The notes beneath the pieces were generated by a model that did no database searches, was not told the origin of the DNA, and worked only from the letters and a program-made list of their open reading frames with translations. The position numbers were made by a program, and so were the translations under genes. Shown in pieces: positions 45,996-54,463 of a DNA stretch of 64,000 nt. Position 1 is the stretch's first letter; the number at the start of each line of letters is the position of its first letter. Source of the stretch: Thermosyntropha sp. (GTDB lineage Bacteria; Bacillota; Syntrophomonadia; Syntrophomonadales; Syntrophomonadaceae); assembly GCF_017656155.1 (NCBI RefSeq), contig NZ_JACDOH010000010.1, positions 33,697 through 97,696 of the forward strand, in the 5' to 3' direction.

Positions 45996-46946
45996 TTAGG
46001 ACTCAAAAAGCTTACTTACTGAAAGATCTTCATGAATGCGTAAAATAGCTTCTCCAATTAAAGGTGCCACTGAAAGCACTACCATATTGGGGAGCCTTTT
46101 TTCTTCCTTAAGAGGAATAGTATTGGTGATTACGATTTCTTTAAACGGGGCTTCAGCCATTCTTTCCACTGCCGGGCCTGAAAACAGCGCATGAGTACAG
46201 CATCCGTAAATTTCCACGGCTCCTTTTTCCTTCATAACCTTGGCGGCTGAACACAAGGTCCCTGCAGTATCTATTATATCATCAATTATTATAACAGACT
46301 TTCCTTCTACATCACCAATAACATTCATTACCTCTGAAACATTGGGAGCAGGTCTTCTTTTATCGATTATGGCCAGAGGAGCTCCCAGTCTGGCTGCCAA
46401 ATCGCGTGCCCTAGTAACTCCTCCCACGTCAGGAGAAAGGACTACCGGATTTTCTATGTTTTTACTTTTAAAATATTCAGCAATAGTAGGCACTCCCGGA
46501 AGATGGTCAACTGGTATATCAAAAAAGCCCTGAATCTGATTGGCATGCAGGTCAACTGCCACTACCCGGTGGGCTCCAGCTATAGAAATAAGATTGGCAA
46601 CCAGTTTTGCAGTAATAGGATCCCTGGCTCTAGTTTTGCGATCCTGTCGGGCATATCCGTAATAAGGTATTACTGCATTGATTCGGGCTGCTGAAGCTCT
46701 TTTAAAAGCATCAATCATAACCAAAAGCTCCATCAAATGTTCATTTACCGGCGGGCAGGTAGGCTGCACTACAAAGACATCTACCCCACGGACGCTCTCA
46801 TCAACTACACAGCTTATTTCTCCATCAGCAAAGCGGGAAACATTGGCATTGCCTACCGGAATTCCAAGATAAGCAGCAATTTCTTCAACTAATGCCGGAT
46901 TAGCGTTTCCCGTAAAAAGCTTCATCCTCCATCTGGATGCTTTCAT
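45996..46946 (-). CDS. prs: Ribose-phosphate pyrophosphokinase
   Basis: Makes PRPP, used here by NadC and for nucleotides. It is about 316 residues, full length. Key segments are [20 protein letters not shown]-binding [20 protein letters not shown], the metal site [12 protein letters not shown] and the PRPP loop [19 protein letters not shown] prefer the ATG at 46946, with AGGAGG upstream; a TTG at 46952 is close by. It lies 17 bases after glmU. Confidence 0.97.
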   Translation of the reverse strand: MKASRWRMKLFTGNANPALVEEIAAYLGIPVGNANVSRFADGEISCVVDESVRGVDVFVVQPTCPPVNEHLMELLVMIDAFKRASAARINAVIPYYGYARQDRKTRARDPITAKLVANLISIAGAHRVVAVDLHANQIQGFFDIPVDHLPGVPTIAEYFKSKNIENPVVLSPDVGGVTRARDLAARLGAPLAIIDKRRPAPNVSEVMNVIGDVEGKSVIIIDDIIDTAGTLCSAAKVMKEKGAVEIYGCCTHALFSGPAVERMAEAPFKEIVITNTIPLKEEKRLPNMVVLSVAPLIGEAILRIHEDLSVSKLFES

Positions 46947-46963
46947 GTACAAATTACCTCCTG

Positions 46964-48334
46964 CTATTCTTTTTTATTCTTTCTCTTGCTCCAGCCTTTA
47001 ACAAGCCTTTGCTCAGCACGCTCCACAGCAAGAGCATCAGCCGGCACATCCCGTGTAATAGTGGAACCTGCACCGGTTACGGCATTCTCTCCTATCCTGA
47101 CTGGAGCCACCAAATTGGTATTGCTGCCAATAAAGGCTTTATCCTCAATAATTGTCTGATGCTTATTTACTCCATCGTAGTTGCAGGTAATTGTCCCTGC
47201 ACCAATATTCACTTCTTCTCCTAATAAAGCATCTCCTACATAGCTCAAGTGAGGGATCTTGCTCTTTTTTCCTATTATCGATTTTTTAACTTCGACAAAG
47301 TCTCCAATTTTCACTTCTTCATTAAGCACCGTGCCTGGTCGAAGATAAGCAAAAGGCCCGATAATGCATTTATCTTTTATTTCCGCTTCTTTTATACGCG
47401 AATTTTCAACAACTACATCATTTCCGATTCGCGAAGATGTTATGCGGGTTAAAGGTCCAATTTCACATCTTTTCCCGATGACTGTCTCTCCTTCTATAAA
47501 AGTCCAAGGCATGATAACAGTATCCCTACCTATTTTAACCTGACCATCTATAAATGTCGAATCAGGATCAACAATAATAACGCCTTCCTGCATAAGCCTC
47601 TTATTTTTACGTTGGCGCATTATCTTCTCCGCATAGGAAAGCTGAATCTTATCGTTTATTCCATATATCTCTTCACTGTTTTCAGCCTTTAAAACCTTTA
47701 CTGTCCTGCCTTCCTCCCTGAGGATGGCAAAAACATCCGTAAGATAATATTCCCCCTGCGCATTTGATGTATTTAATTTAAGGAGGGTATCAAAAACTTC
47801 TTTTGCCTTAAAACAGTATATCCCGGAGTTAATCTCCCGAATCTTTTTTTCTTCCGGACTGGCATCTTTTTCTTCCACTATCTTCAAAAGATTGGCATTT
47901 TCATCCCGGACGATACGCCCATAACCATATGGCTCATCTAGAGCTGTCGACAGGACAGTTGCTGTTGCCCCTCCTTCAGTATGAAAGGAAATAAGGTTTT
48001 TAATGGTATCAGCCTCTAGAAGAGGTGTATCTCCAGCTAAAACTACCAGATTGCTTTCCATATCAACCTTATCTTTGGCCTGAAGCAAAGCATGCCCCGT
48101 TCCCATCTGCTCTTCCTGCAAGGCAAACTTTACTCCGAAAGGTTTTAAAACTTCCTCTACCATTTCTCTCTTATGTCCTACCACCACAGTAATGTCATCA
48201 ATACCCGCTCCTTTAAGGGCCTCCACTACATAAACCACCATAGGCTTTCCTGCCACTTTATGCACTACTTTAGGCAGATCCGATTTCATCCTTACCCCTT
48301 TGCCTGCCGCCAGAACAACCCCTGAATACTTCAC
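46964..48334 (-). CDS. glmU: Bifunctional GlmU (UDP-GlcNAc pyrophosphorylase/GlcN-1-P acetyltransferase)
   Basis: Makes UDP-GlcNAc for the cell wall. The N-terminal uridyltransferase has [20 protein letters not shown], and MGTGHALL follows. The C-terminal half is a left-handed beta helix of hexapeptide repeats, with catalytic segments [20 protein letters not shown] and [20 protein letters not shown] (first residue approximate). About 456 residues. The GTG at 48334 is nine bases from GGAG; a TTG at 48340 is only three bases from it. Confidence 0.96.
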   Translation of the reverse strand: MKYSGVVLAAGKGVRMKSDLPKVVHKVAGKPMVVYVVEALKGAGIDDITVVVGHKREMVEEVLKPFGVKFALQEEQMGTGHALLQAKDKVDMESNLVVLAGDTPLLEADTIKNLISFHTEGGATATVLSTALDEPYGYGRIVRDENANLLKIVEEKDASPEEKKIREINSGIYCFKAKEVFDTLLKLNTSNAQGEYYLTDVFAILREEGRTVKVLKAENSEEIYGINDKIQLSYAEKIMRQRKNKRLMQEGVIIVDPDSTFIDGQVKIGRDTVIMPWTFIEGETVIGKRCEIGPLTRITSSRIGNDVVVENSRIKEAEIKDKCIIGPFAYLRPGTVLNEEVKIGDFVEVKKSIIGKKSKIPHLSYVGDALLGEEVNIGAGTITCNYDGVNKHQTIIEDKAFIGSNTNLVAPVRIGENAVTGAGSTITRDVPADALAVERAEQRLVKGWSKRKNKKE

Positions 48335-48503
48335 TCCCAAACGCTCCTTTTTTAAAATCCTCTTTATTATATGTCAATAAAAATATTAATGTTTTTTCAA
48401 TAAAAACCACTTCGTAATTATAACTTTTTATCAGGAATTAGAAAATGCATAATCTGTTTTTATCTGTATATTAGCTTATTATTTCTACTCCTAATCCCTT
48501 ATA

Positions 48504-48542
48504 AACATAAAACTACAGAAAAAGCTTAAGCCTTTTCTGTAG
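48504..48542 (-). terminator. Terminator after the nucleotidyltransferase gene
   Basis: On the minus strand CTACAGAAAA and TTTTCTGTAG pair around GGCTTAAGCT, followed by TTTTATGTTT. The 168 bases between it and glmU should hold the glmU promoter, but I see no convincing one. Confidence 0.8.
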
Positions 48543-48553
48543 TCAGTCAAAAA

Positions 48554-49330
48554 CTAGAAAACCACCTCTGCCAGATATTCTTGAGCCAATTTAAGATCAC
48601 TCGGTTTATCTACATCTACTCCTACTTCTGCATAAGGAGAAATAATAGCCTTTGCCTTTATTCCCATAACCTTGTTAAATCTTTTTTCAGCCGCTTCTAT
48701 GCTAAGTTTTCCTGCAAAATAAGCAAAAAGAAGATTTAAACCAAAAAGTCTTGCCATTGCTAAAGGATTCTTTCTTCTGGCCACTAATTTTTCTGCCATA
48801 TCTAAAACCTGGTCAACTACATTCACTCTGAGCAAGAAAAGATTCCCTCCGGTAAATGTCCCTTCCTTCAAATTCACATAAGTTCGCTTAACTCCGGGGA
48901 ATCTATCTTCATTAACTTTTTTTTCCGTTACCGGATAGCAAAAATCGGCTCCCGTCTTTTCTGCCTTTGCTATAAAATCATTAATCGCTTCTGCAGTAAT
49001 AAAAGGAATATCAGTAGGCAAAATCAAAACCTTTTCCGTTATTCCTTCTTTCTTAAGAACATCCACTCCGTTCTTGAAACTTTCTACTGCATTAGAACCA
49101 GGGGGAGCAAAATAAAGATCTTCTTCATTTATAAAAATATTTTTTAAAGCCTCTTCAGGCCCGCTTATGACAACCCGCCTTATAAAAGGAGAGGTTCTTA
49201 AAGCCTTATATACATAATAGATCATAGGATAATTGCCTATTATAATAAGTGCTTCATTGTCATAAGGCGCCATTTTCTTAAGCTCACTGCTGCTCTCCCC
49301 ACCAGCAAGTATAATAGCATCATACTGCAT
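48554..49330 (-). CDS. MobA-like NTP transferase, substrate unknown
   Basis: A 258-residue GT-A fold nucleotidyltransferase. It starts YDAIILAGGESSSELKKMAP, a modified version of the usual LAGGxSxRMG loop, and has KVLILPTDIPFITAEAINDF as the metal-binding aspartate region near residue 100. The substrate could be a sugar phosphate or a cofactor precursor. It lies between glmU and a FadR-type regulator, 15 bases after the latter, so the ispE-regulator-transferase run is probably one operon. Confidence 0.82.
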   Translation of the reverse strand: MQYDAIILAGGESSSELKKMAPYDNEALIIIGNYPMIYYVYKALRTSPFIRRVVISGPEEALKNIFINEEDLYFAPPGSNAVESFKNGVDVLKKEGITEKVLILPTDIPFITAEAINDFIAKAEKTGADFCYPVTEKKVNEDRFPGVKRTYVNLKEGTFTGGNLFLLRVNVVDQVLDMAEKLVARRKNPLAMARLFGLNLLFAYFAGKLSIEAAEKRFNKVMGIKAKAIISPYAEVGVDVDKPSDLKLAQEYLAEVVF

Positions 49331-49345
49331 CCTTATAAACCTCCA

Positions 49346-50041
49346 TTAATCAGCCATAGGGAAGCCGTCTTTCTTTATAGACTCAAGCATGCTGTTTTCT
49401 GCATTTTCAATATGCTCCTGGGCTAAATTCCTTGCCAGTTGAATATCCCTGGCCTGCAAGGCTTCAACTATCGCCCGGTGTTCTTCTAAAGACTGCTTCA
49501 TTCTTCCCGGATAGGCAAGAGAGGTAGTCCTAAATCTTTGTATCTGCTCCCTGAGATTATTTATAATAGGAAGCAGCCTTTCGTTGCGACTGGCCTTGTA
49601 AATAGCCTCATGAAATTTGGTATCAACCTCTACCAACTTATTCATATCATTAATAGCAATCGCTTCTGCCTTTTCTACCAGAAGCCTTTCCATATTCTCA
49701 AGTTCGTCATCTGTAATACGCTCAGCCGCCAACCCTGCCGCTAAAGCCTCTAAAGCAGCCCTTATTTCAAAAACATCTGTAATATCTTTAAAAGACAAGT
49801 CGGCAACATAAGCTCCTTTGCGGGGAACCATAACAATAAATCCCTCTAGCTCCAACTTGCGCAAGGCTTCACGTACCGGAGTCCTAGATACCCCCAGCTC
49901 TTCAGCCAGCTGGATTTCCATAAGCCTTTCCCGCGGTTTCAAAGTCCCATTAATTATAGCTTCTCTTATAGCTTCCAAAACCAACTCCCGGAGGGGCTTA
50001 TAAGAATCGAGATTTACCGGTAAAAGTCTTCTTTCTTCCAT
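49346..50041 (-). CDS. GntR-family regulator with FCD ligand domain (FadR subfamily)
   Basis: A 231-residue regulator. The N-terminal winged helix (LMEIQLAEELGVSRTPVREA, then LRKLELEGFIVMVPRKGAYV) is followed by a helical FCD domain (about 85-220) with metal/ligand residues in DTKFHEAIYKASRN and the terminal LAQEHIENAENS. The ATG at 50041 overlaps the ispE stop by one base (TGATG), with GAGGTG upstream. Target genes are unknown; close linkage to ispE is a clue but may be chance. Confidence 0.88.
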   Translation of the reverse strand: MEERRLLPVNLDSYKPLRELVLEAIREAIINGTLKPRERLMEIQLAEELGVSRTPVREALRKLELEGFIVMVPRKGAYVADLSFKDITDVFEIRAALEALAAGLAAERITDDELENMERLLVEKAEAIAINDMNKLVEVDTKFHEAIYKASRNERLLPIINNLREQIQRFRTTSLAYPGRMKQSLEEHRAIVEALQARDIQLARNLAQEHIENAENSMLESIKKDGFPMAD

Positions 50042-50910
50042 CACCTATCACCTCTGTTATATGATAAAACTAGTTCTACTAATGGATAATGTCCCCTTAA
50101 GCTATTATAAGCCTCCACTGCTTCCTTTTTGCTCGAAAAAATTCCAAAAACAGCCGAACCACTGCCAGACATCAAAGCTTTTAAAGCTCCACTGGCTTCG
50201 AGTTTCGCCTTAATTTTATCAATAGCAGGATAAATTTTCAAAACTGGAACTTCTAAAACATTAATCATATTTTCTGCTATTCTAATAATATCACAATCTT
50301 CCCAGGCAGCAAGAAAAGCCTCAAGGTTTGGAATCTTTTTTACTTCAGCAAGTCTAAAGCTGCGATAAACTTCGGCGGTTGACAGCGAAAACTCAGGTTT
50401 TATTACCACAATATTCAGAAAATTTTCTTTACCAAATGGAGTTATAATTTCCCCTCTTCCTCTGGCTAATGCTGTTCCCGGCAAAATAAAAAAAGGGACA
50501 TCCGAACCTATCCTTGCCGCCCACTCTACAAGCTTTTCATCAGAAATGCCACACCTATAAAGCTCGTTCATCCCTTTTAAAACAGCAGCAGCATCACTGC
50601 TGCCTCCTCCTAGTCCTGCCTCAAAAGGAATATTTTTCTCAAGGTAGATATTAACACCCTTTTTTATCCCTGTTTCCTCCATAAAAACCATGGCTGCCTT
50701 ATAGGCCAGGTTGTCCTCACCTTCGGGAATAAAAGGATTATCGCTCCTTACCTTTATTCCTTGGTCATTTCGGCTTATAACTACTTTATCCGCAAGGCTT
50801 ATCTTGTGCATGATGGTTTCAATTTCATGATACCCGTCGCTTCTTTTCCCTTTTATATTCAAAAAAAGATTTACCTTAGCAGGTGCTTCTATAATTACTG
50901 TATCTTTCAT
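50041..50910 (-). CDS. ispE: 4-diphosphocytidyl-2-C-methyl-D-erythritol kinase
   Basis: A GHMP kinase of the non-mevalonate isoprenoid pathway. ApaKVNLFLNIKGKRSDGYHE starts the substrate site and PFEAGLGGGSSDAAAVLKGM is the ATP-binding loop; GSGSAVFGIF lies near the C-terminus. About 289 residues from the ATG at 50910, which follows GGGGAAGG. A longer frame to 50979 adds a stretch with no ribosome site. In Bacillus it also precedes the glmU-prs region. Confidence 0.95.
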   Translation of the reverse strand: MKDTVIIEAPAKVNLFLNIKGKRSDGYHEIETIMHKISLADKVVISRNDQGIKVRSDNPFIPEGEDNLAYKAAMVFMEETGIKKGVNIYLEKNIPFEAGLGGGSSDAAAVLKGMNELYRCGISDEKLVEWAARIGSDVPFFILPGTALARGRGEIITPFGKENFLNIVVIKPEFSLSTAEVYRSFRLAEVKKIPNLEAFLAAWEDCDIIRIAENMINVLEVPVLKIYPAIDKIKAKLEASGALKALMSGSGSAVFGIFSSKKEAVEAYNSLRGHYPLVELVLSYNRGDR

Positions 50911-51112
50911 AAGCCCTTCCCCTGTTTTTTCTAAATTATATAGTTTTATAGACAAACTTACAAATAGGTTTTTTATCATGATGAGGAAATTAAAAAAATT
51001 ATCTGTATTCCCTGCACTAAAAAATCAGAAACCCCAAAAGCGATGTCCACTCCTGCATATTCAGAAAATACCGCCAGCAAGTATTCTGGGCCACTTTTTA
51101 CAAGAGCATTTT

Positions 51113-51157
51113 GCATAAAAAGAAAGCAGTGAGAACTCAAAAGAGAGTTCTCACTGC
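51113..51157 (-). terminator. Terminator after spoIIR
   Basis: On the minus strand GCAGTGAGAACTC and GAGTTCTCACTGC form a perfect 13-base stem with a six-base loop, followed by TTTCTTTTT. The stretch 50911-51112 below it holds the ispE leader and no gene I can support. Confidence 0.9.
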
Positions 51158-51190
51158 CGGTGGGGGATAATGATGTTTATCTTAAAAAGG

Positions 51191-51757
51191 TTATTTATCT
51201 TTCTGACTAAACTTTACCCCTTTAGGCAAAAGTTCCAAACACTTAAGGCTTACCCTTGCTTCTTCAGGACTGTCAAAGCTTAAGCCTTTATCTGATGAAG
51301 AAACCAGACATAAAGGTGGGAAAAGCACACACCACCAATTTTTCCCTTCTCCTTCTCCTATCACCACTCGGACTGCCTCATACCTTCCAGCTGGAAAAAC
51401 CAGATTGCCGTATGATTTAACTGGAAAGTCAAATTCATCTACATAAACTTCCACCGGATAAGAAAAACCCTCTTTAATAATTACTTCTTCAGCCGCTTTT
51501 CTAATATCTTCCTGGCTTTTTTCCGCTAATCTGACTGCTTCCCCTGCACTAGATGCATTTTTCAACCTATCACGCATAAGTTTAACAATTTCATCTTTCA
51601 CTTTTATTTTTAAACTCTGGTCTTCTATGCTGTCACTGTTAGCAATAACATGCAGCCTTAAGACACTGTCTTCTAAAAGAGCAGTTTTATCACCTAAAAA
51701 CTCAGCTCCTAATATGATTAAAAATAAAACTAATATTAAGCCTATAATTTTGCGCAT
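51191..51757 (-). CDS. spoIIR: Stage II sporulation protein R
   Basis: A secreted forespore signal that activates SpoIIGA, which then processes pro-sigma-E in the mother cell. The 188-residue protein has an N-terminal signal/anchor (IIGLILVLFLIILGAEF) and the family core LRLHVIANSDSIEDQSLKIK, then VYVDEFDFPVKSYGNLVFPA, GRYEAVRVVIGEGEGKNWWC and VLFPPLCLV. Length is as usual for the clostridial form. A well-matched sigma-F promoter lies upstream, as known for Bacillus spoIIR. Confidence 0.96.
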   Translation of the reverse strand: MRKIIGLILVLFLIILGAEFLGDKTALLEDSVLRLHVIANSDSIEDQSLKIKVKDEIVKLMRDRLKNASSAGEAVRLAEKSQEDIRKAAEEVIIKEGFSYPVEVYVDEFDFPVKSYGNLVFPAGRYEAVRVVIGEGEGKNWWCVLFPPLCLVSSSDKGLSFDSPEEARVSLKCLELLPKGVKFSQKDK

Positions 51758-51789
51758 TACTTCTATCTCCCCCTTCTTTTCTTATTAAA

Positions 51790-51817
51790 AGTATTTCCAC
51801 TTGAACCATTTTTAAAC
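51790..51817 (-). promoter_or_regulatory. Sigma-F promoter before spoIIR
   Basis: On the minus strand GTTTA (51817-51813) and GGAAATACT (51798-51790) are 14 bases apart. Both fit the Bacillus sigma-F patterns GYWTA and GGNNANAMT. The spacing to the start codon is about 30 bases. Confidence 0.7.
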
Positions 51818-51965
51818 GGGGAAGATATTTTTTATCTTATTCAAAATATTTTGAATTTTTGTTTTTGTCGTAATATAAATATAACAAAATTCTGGTCATA
51901 AATTTTCCGCATGATAGCTAAAAATATTCCTAATTGTAAATTTTACTAGAATGGTTTATTTTTTA

Positions 51966-51994
51966 TTGACATCTATTGTGAAAGTAATTACAAT
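51966..51994 (+). promoter_or_regulatory. Strong sigma-A promoter for a candidate small RNA
   Basis: A perfect TTGACA (51966-51971), a 17-base spacer and TACAAT (51989-51994). No plus-strand protein gene follows; a folded RNA and a terminator do. Confidence 0.75.
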
Positions 51995-51999
51995 AGCAA

Positions 52000-52119
52000 G
52001 TGTAGGGTTTGCAGTGGCTTTTCCCCACATGCAAGTGAACCATATACACTTTCTAATTCCCCCCCCGAAATCAGACATCACTTGGACGGTTAGAGTGATG
52101 TCTGATATTTTTTTATTTT
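52000..52119 (+). ncRNA. Candidate structured small RNA with C-rich loop
   Basis: About 120 bases between a near-consensus promoter and an intrinsic terminator. AGTGTA at the 5' end can pair with TACACT (52045-52050), enclosing a hairpin TTGCAGTGG/CCACATGCAA with one bulge. An unpaired stretch then carries eight C (52059-52066), and the terminator stem follows (52070-52106, then T7). C-rich single-stranded loops are a feature of Firmicute regulatory RNAs that pair with Shine-Dalgarno sites. I do not recognise a known family. Its 3' end overlaps the end of pabC on the other strand by about seven bases. Confidence 0.6.
52070..52119 (+). terminator. Terminator of the candidate small RNA
   Basis: ATCAGACATCACT and AGTGATGTCTGAT form a perfect 13-base stem around an 11-base loop (TGGACGGTTAG), followed by ATTTTTTTATTTT. 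On the minus strand the same stem is not followed by T, so it is directed to plus-strand transcripts, though it may also slow pabC transcripts. Confidence 0.85.
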
Positions 52120-52931
52120 GAAGCTTTTTCAATATAACCATCTATTTCTTTTTTAAACTCATCTGCAAGCAGACAGGTCATTCCTCCTGTGCCCTTATAC
52201 TCCTTTTCTTCCAGCCATTTTACCGACACTATACCTCTTAAACTGTTGGTTAAAAAAACCTCATCTGCTTCTCTCAAATGTTCTGTTTCAAAAAATCCAG
52301 TTTTTACAGCAATACCAAGCCTTTCCGCTATACCTAAAACTTTTTTCCTTGCTATCCCTGGCAGAAGTCCGCAATCTGGATGTGGAGTATAGAGGGTTTC
52401 TTTTTCGGCCCAGAAAATATTACATCGGCTAGTCTCACATACCTCTTTCCTCTCATTCAAAAAAAGAGCATCGTACCATCCTTTTTTACTAGCTTCTTCA
52501 TGTGCCAAAATATTTTCCCAGTAATTAAGGTTTTTTACCTGTAATAAAGGCTGGCTGGAGTGGCGGGAAAAAGAAGCTAATCCTATTTTAACCGGGGCTG
52601 TTTCCTCTAGCCTTAAACTTTGTCCGCTGATATAAACTTTAGTCTTTTTTTCTTCTTTAAAAGCTATTATCCGCAAAAGCCCTTCATTTACCCCGTTCAT
52701 AAATGGCCAAACCATGGCTGCCTTTAAAACAGGTTCAGGAACAAAAAGGGGAAGAGAAAATCTTTCCAAAGATTCTTCAAGCCTTTCTATATGCTCTTCT
52801 ATCCATAAAGGCACTCCTTTTTCTATCCTGGTAGTAGTAAAAAACCCTTGTCCGTAACGGAAAGCCTCCGAATTAATGTTTATTAAGGCTTCCTTTTCCG
52901 GCATTACCGACCCATCAAACCAAACAAACAC
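52113..52931 (-). CDS. pabC: Aminodeoxychorismate lyase
   Basis: A PLP enzyme (fold type IV) that releases p-aminobenzoate and pyruvate from aminodeoxychorismate. It is 272 residues. The PLP lysine is in VKNLNYWENILAHEEA (near residue 137). The acceptor segment ETSRCNIFWAEKETLYTPHP, LPGIARKKVL and FLTNSLRGIVSV are typical. D-amino acid and branched-chain aminotransferases share the fold, but linkage to pabB decides. It overlaps pabB by 17 bases. Confidence 0.92.
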   Translation of the reverse strand: MFVWFDGSVMPEKEALININSEAFRYGQGFFTTTRIEKGVPLWIEEHIERLEESLERFSLPLFVPEPVLKAAMVWPFMNGVNEGLLRIIAFKEEKKTKVYISGQSLRLEETAPVKIGLASFSRHSSQPLLQVKNLNYWENILAHEEASKKGWYDALFLNERKEVCETSRCNIFWAEKETLYTPHPDCGLLPGIARKKVLGIAERLGIAVKTGFFETEHLREADEVFLTNSLRGIVSVKWLEEKEYKGTGGMTCLLADEFKKEIDGYIEKASK

Positions 52932-54294
52932 TCTTATTTACCTCCTCCCTGGTCAAAACCAGCGATTTAGTCTTATGCCAGGTCTCTTCATATTCCATTT
53001 CAGGATCAGAATCTATGGTAAGTCCACCGCCTGCCTGGTAATATCCCCATCCGTCCTTTATCACCGCAGTCCTTATAGCTATATTAAGGTCACAGTTTCC
53101 ACGGTAATCTATATATCCAATAGATCCGGTGTAAACTCCCCGGCAAACAGGTTCCAACTCCTCGATTATTTCCATAGACCTTATTTTAGGGGCACCTGTT
53201 ATAGAACCCCCCGGGAAAGTTGCTCTTATAATTTCTTCATAGGTTATCCCCGACTTCAGCCTTCCGGTTACAATGGAATCTAAATGGAATATTGTAGCAT
53301 AATCCTTTATTCGGAAAAGCTCTGGCACCCGGACGGTTCCCGGACGGCTTATACGCCCTAAGTCGTTGCGCTCTAAATCAACTATCATCAGAAGTTCAGC
53401 CTTGTCTTTTATGCTGTTTGCCAGCTCCTCCCTTAAAGCCTGATCTTCTTTCGGATTTCTTCCCCTAGGCCGGGTTCCTTTTATAGGTCTGGTTTCTATA
53501 TAATCTCCTTCTACCAGAATAAACCTCTCCGGAGATATAGAAAGAACATCAAACTCCTCATAGCCTAAAAAAGCGGCAAATGGAGCCGGACTTATTCTTC
53601 TTATAACATCATAAATATAGCGAGTGTTGCCTTTAACTTCAAATTTAAAGCGCTGGCTTAAATTTACCTGGTAAATATCCCCCTGCCTTATATACCATCG
53701 CACCTTTTGCACCGCATCTATATATTCATCGCGCGAAAAGTTAGACTTAAATTCGCCGATATAAGCACCTTCGGCAAAAGGATTTTCCCGGCTGAAAGCC
53801 AAATATTCCAATTCTTCAGCGGCTTCCTTAGCCTCTTCCCTGTCATAGCTTACCAGATAAAGGCTTTCATCGGCATGATCCTGAACTACAAAGGTATCAT
53901 AAACTCCCCAGTACTGGTCATAGACCCCGATTTCATCCTGATTTTTTGCCGGCAGCCTTTCAATCATATTTTTCATATCATAAGAAATATAGCCTATCAA
54001 CCCTCCACAAAAAGGAAATGGGCAATTTTTCGCCTCATATTCCCGCCCGGAAGCCAAAATCTTATCTAAGAAAGCCAGTGGATTCCCTTTTACTTTATGC
54101 CAGCCTTTTTTATCCCTGTATTCTATAACCTCTCCTTTACTTCTCATCATCATCCGGGGCTTATAACCCATAATAGAATAACGGCTGACATCTTCTCCTT
54201 TAAGACTGCTGTCTAAAAAAACGCTGTTTTTACTTTTAAGACCGGCATAAAGCCGCCATAAATCTTGTTTAAAGTTAAGCTTATAGATATACAA
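52915..54294 (-). CDS. pabB: Aminodeoxychorismate synthase component I
   Basis: Converts chorismate to aminodeoxychorismate with ammonia from PabA. It is 459 residues. CGGLIGYISYDMKN near residue 95 and the chorismate-binding part (RQGDIYQVNLSQRFKFEV, IVDLERNDLGRISRPG, GGSITGAPKIRSMEIIEE) are present. The signature PIKGTRPRG has Lys, as in PabB, rather than Ala, as in anthranilate synthase TrpE. The TTG start has AGGAGG seven bases upstream. It is transcribed away from pabA, behind an attenuator-like leader. Confidence 0.95.
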   Translation of the reverse strand: MYIYKLNFKQDLWRLYAGLKSKNSVFLDSSLKGEDVSRYSIMGYKPRMMMRSKGEVIEYRDKKGWHKVKGNPLAFLDKILASGREYEAKNCPFPFCGGLIGYISYDMKNMIERLPAKNQDEIGVYDQYWGVYDTFVVQDHADESLYLVSYDREEAKEAAEELEYLAFSRENPFAEGAYIGEFKSNFSRDEYIDAVQKVRWYIRQGDIYQVNLSQRFKFEVKGNTRYIYDVIRRISPAPFAAFLGYEEFDVLSISPERFILVEGDYIETRPIKGTRPRGRNPKEDQALREELANSIKDKAELLMIVDLERNDLGRISRPGTVRVPELFRIKDYATIFHLDSIVTGRLKSGITYEEIIRATFPGGSITGAPKIRSMEIIEELEPVCRGVYTGSIGYIDYRGNCDLNIAIRTAVIKDGWGYYQAGGGLTIDSDPEMEYEETWHKTKSLVLTREEVNKSVCLV

Positions 54295-54321
54295 AAATAT
54301 TCCTCCTTTTTAAAAAGCTCT

Positions 54322-54360
54322 ACAAAATAAAAACCAGCACATACTAAGTATGTGCTGGTT
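54322..54360 (-). terminator. Attenuator-like terminator in the pabB leader
   Basis: On the minus strand AACCAGCACATAC and GTATGTGCTGGTT form a perfect 13-base stem with a TTA loop, followed by TTTTTATTTT. It lies between the pabB promoter and the pabB start, so it must be bypassed for expression. Just upstream, GCTGG (54371-54367) can pair with the CCAGC of the stem and might form a competing antiterminator. Confidence 0.75.
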
Positions 54361-54383
54361 CGCATCCCAGCTATTAGCGTCCA

Positions 54384-54412
54384 TTGATACTTTCTTTAAT
54401 TTTCACTACAAT
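54384..54412 (+). promoter_or_regulatory. Promoter for pabA
   Basis: TTGATA (54384-54389), a 17-base spacer, then TACAAT (54407-54412). Good sigma-A match about 50 bases before the pabA start. Its -10 overlaps the -10 of the opposing pabB promoter. Confidence 0.65.
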
Positions 54413-54439
54413 TATATTGTTTTTTATAGTATCTTACAA
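54411..54439 (-). promoter_or_regulatory. Promoter for pabB-pabC
   Basis: On the minus strand TTGTAA (54439-54434), a 17-base spacer and a perfect TATAAT (54416-54411). The predicted leader to the pabB start is about 110 bases and contains the attenuator-like hairpin. Confidence 0.7.
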
Positions 54440-54463
54440 GTAGTGAAGGAGGGAAAATTTTTT

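Noticed and set aside
50976..51116. 46-codon minus-strand frame between spoIIR and ispE
   Set aside because: The ATG lies in the T-tract of the spoIIR terminator, has no ribosome site, and the protein shows no domain.
51999..52119. 6S RNA, SRP RNA or a known riboswitch as identity of the candidate small RNA
   Set aside because: It is too short for 6S, lacks the GGAAGCA-type SRP loop, and no gene follows on the plus strand for a riboswitch to control.
51956..52141. 61-codon minus-strand frame across the spoIIR-pabC gap
   Set aside because: It has no ribosome site, and its 3' part runs through the perfect terminator stem and C8 tract better explained by the plus-strand RNA.
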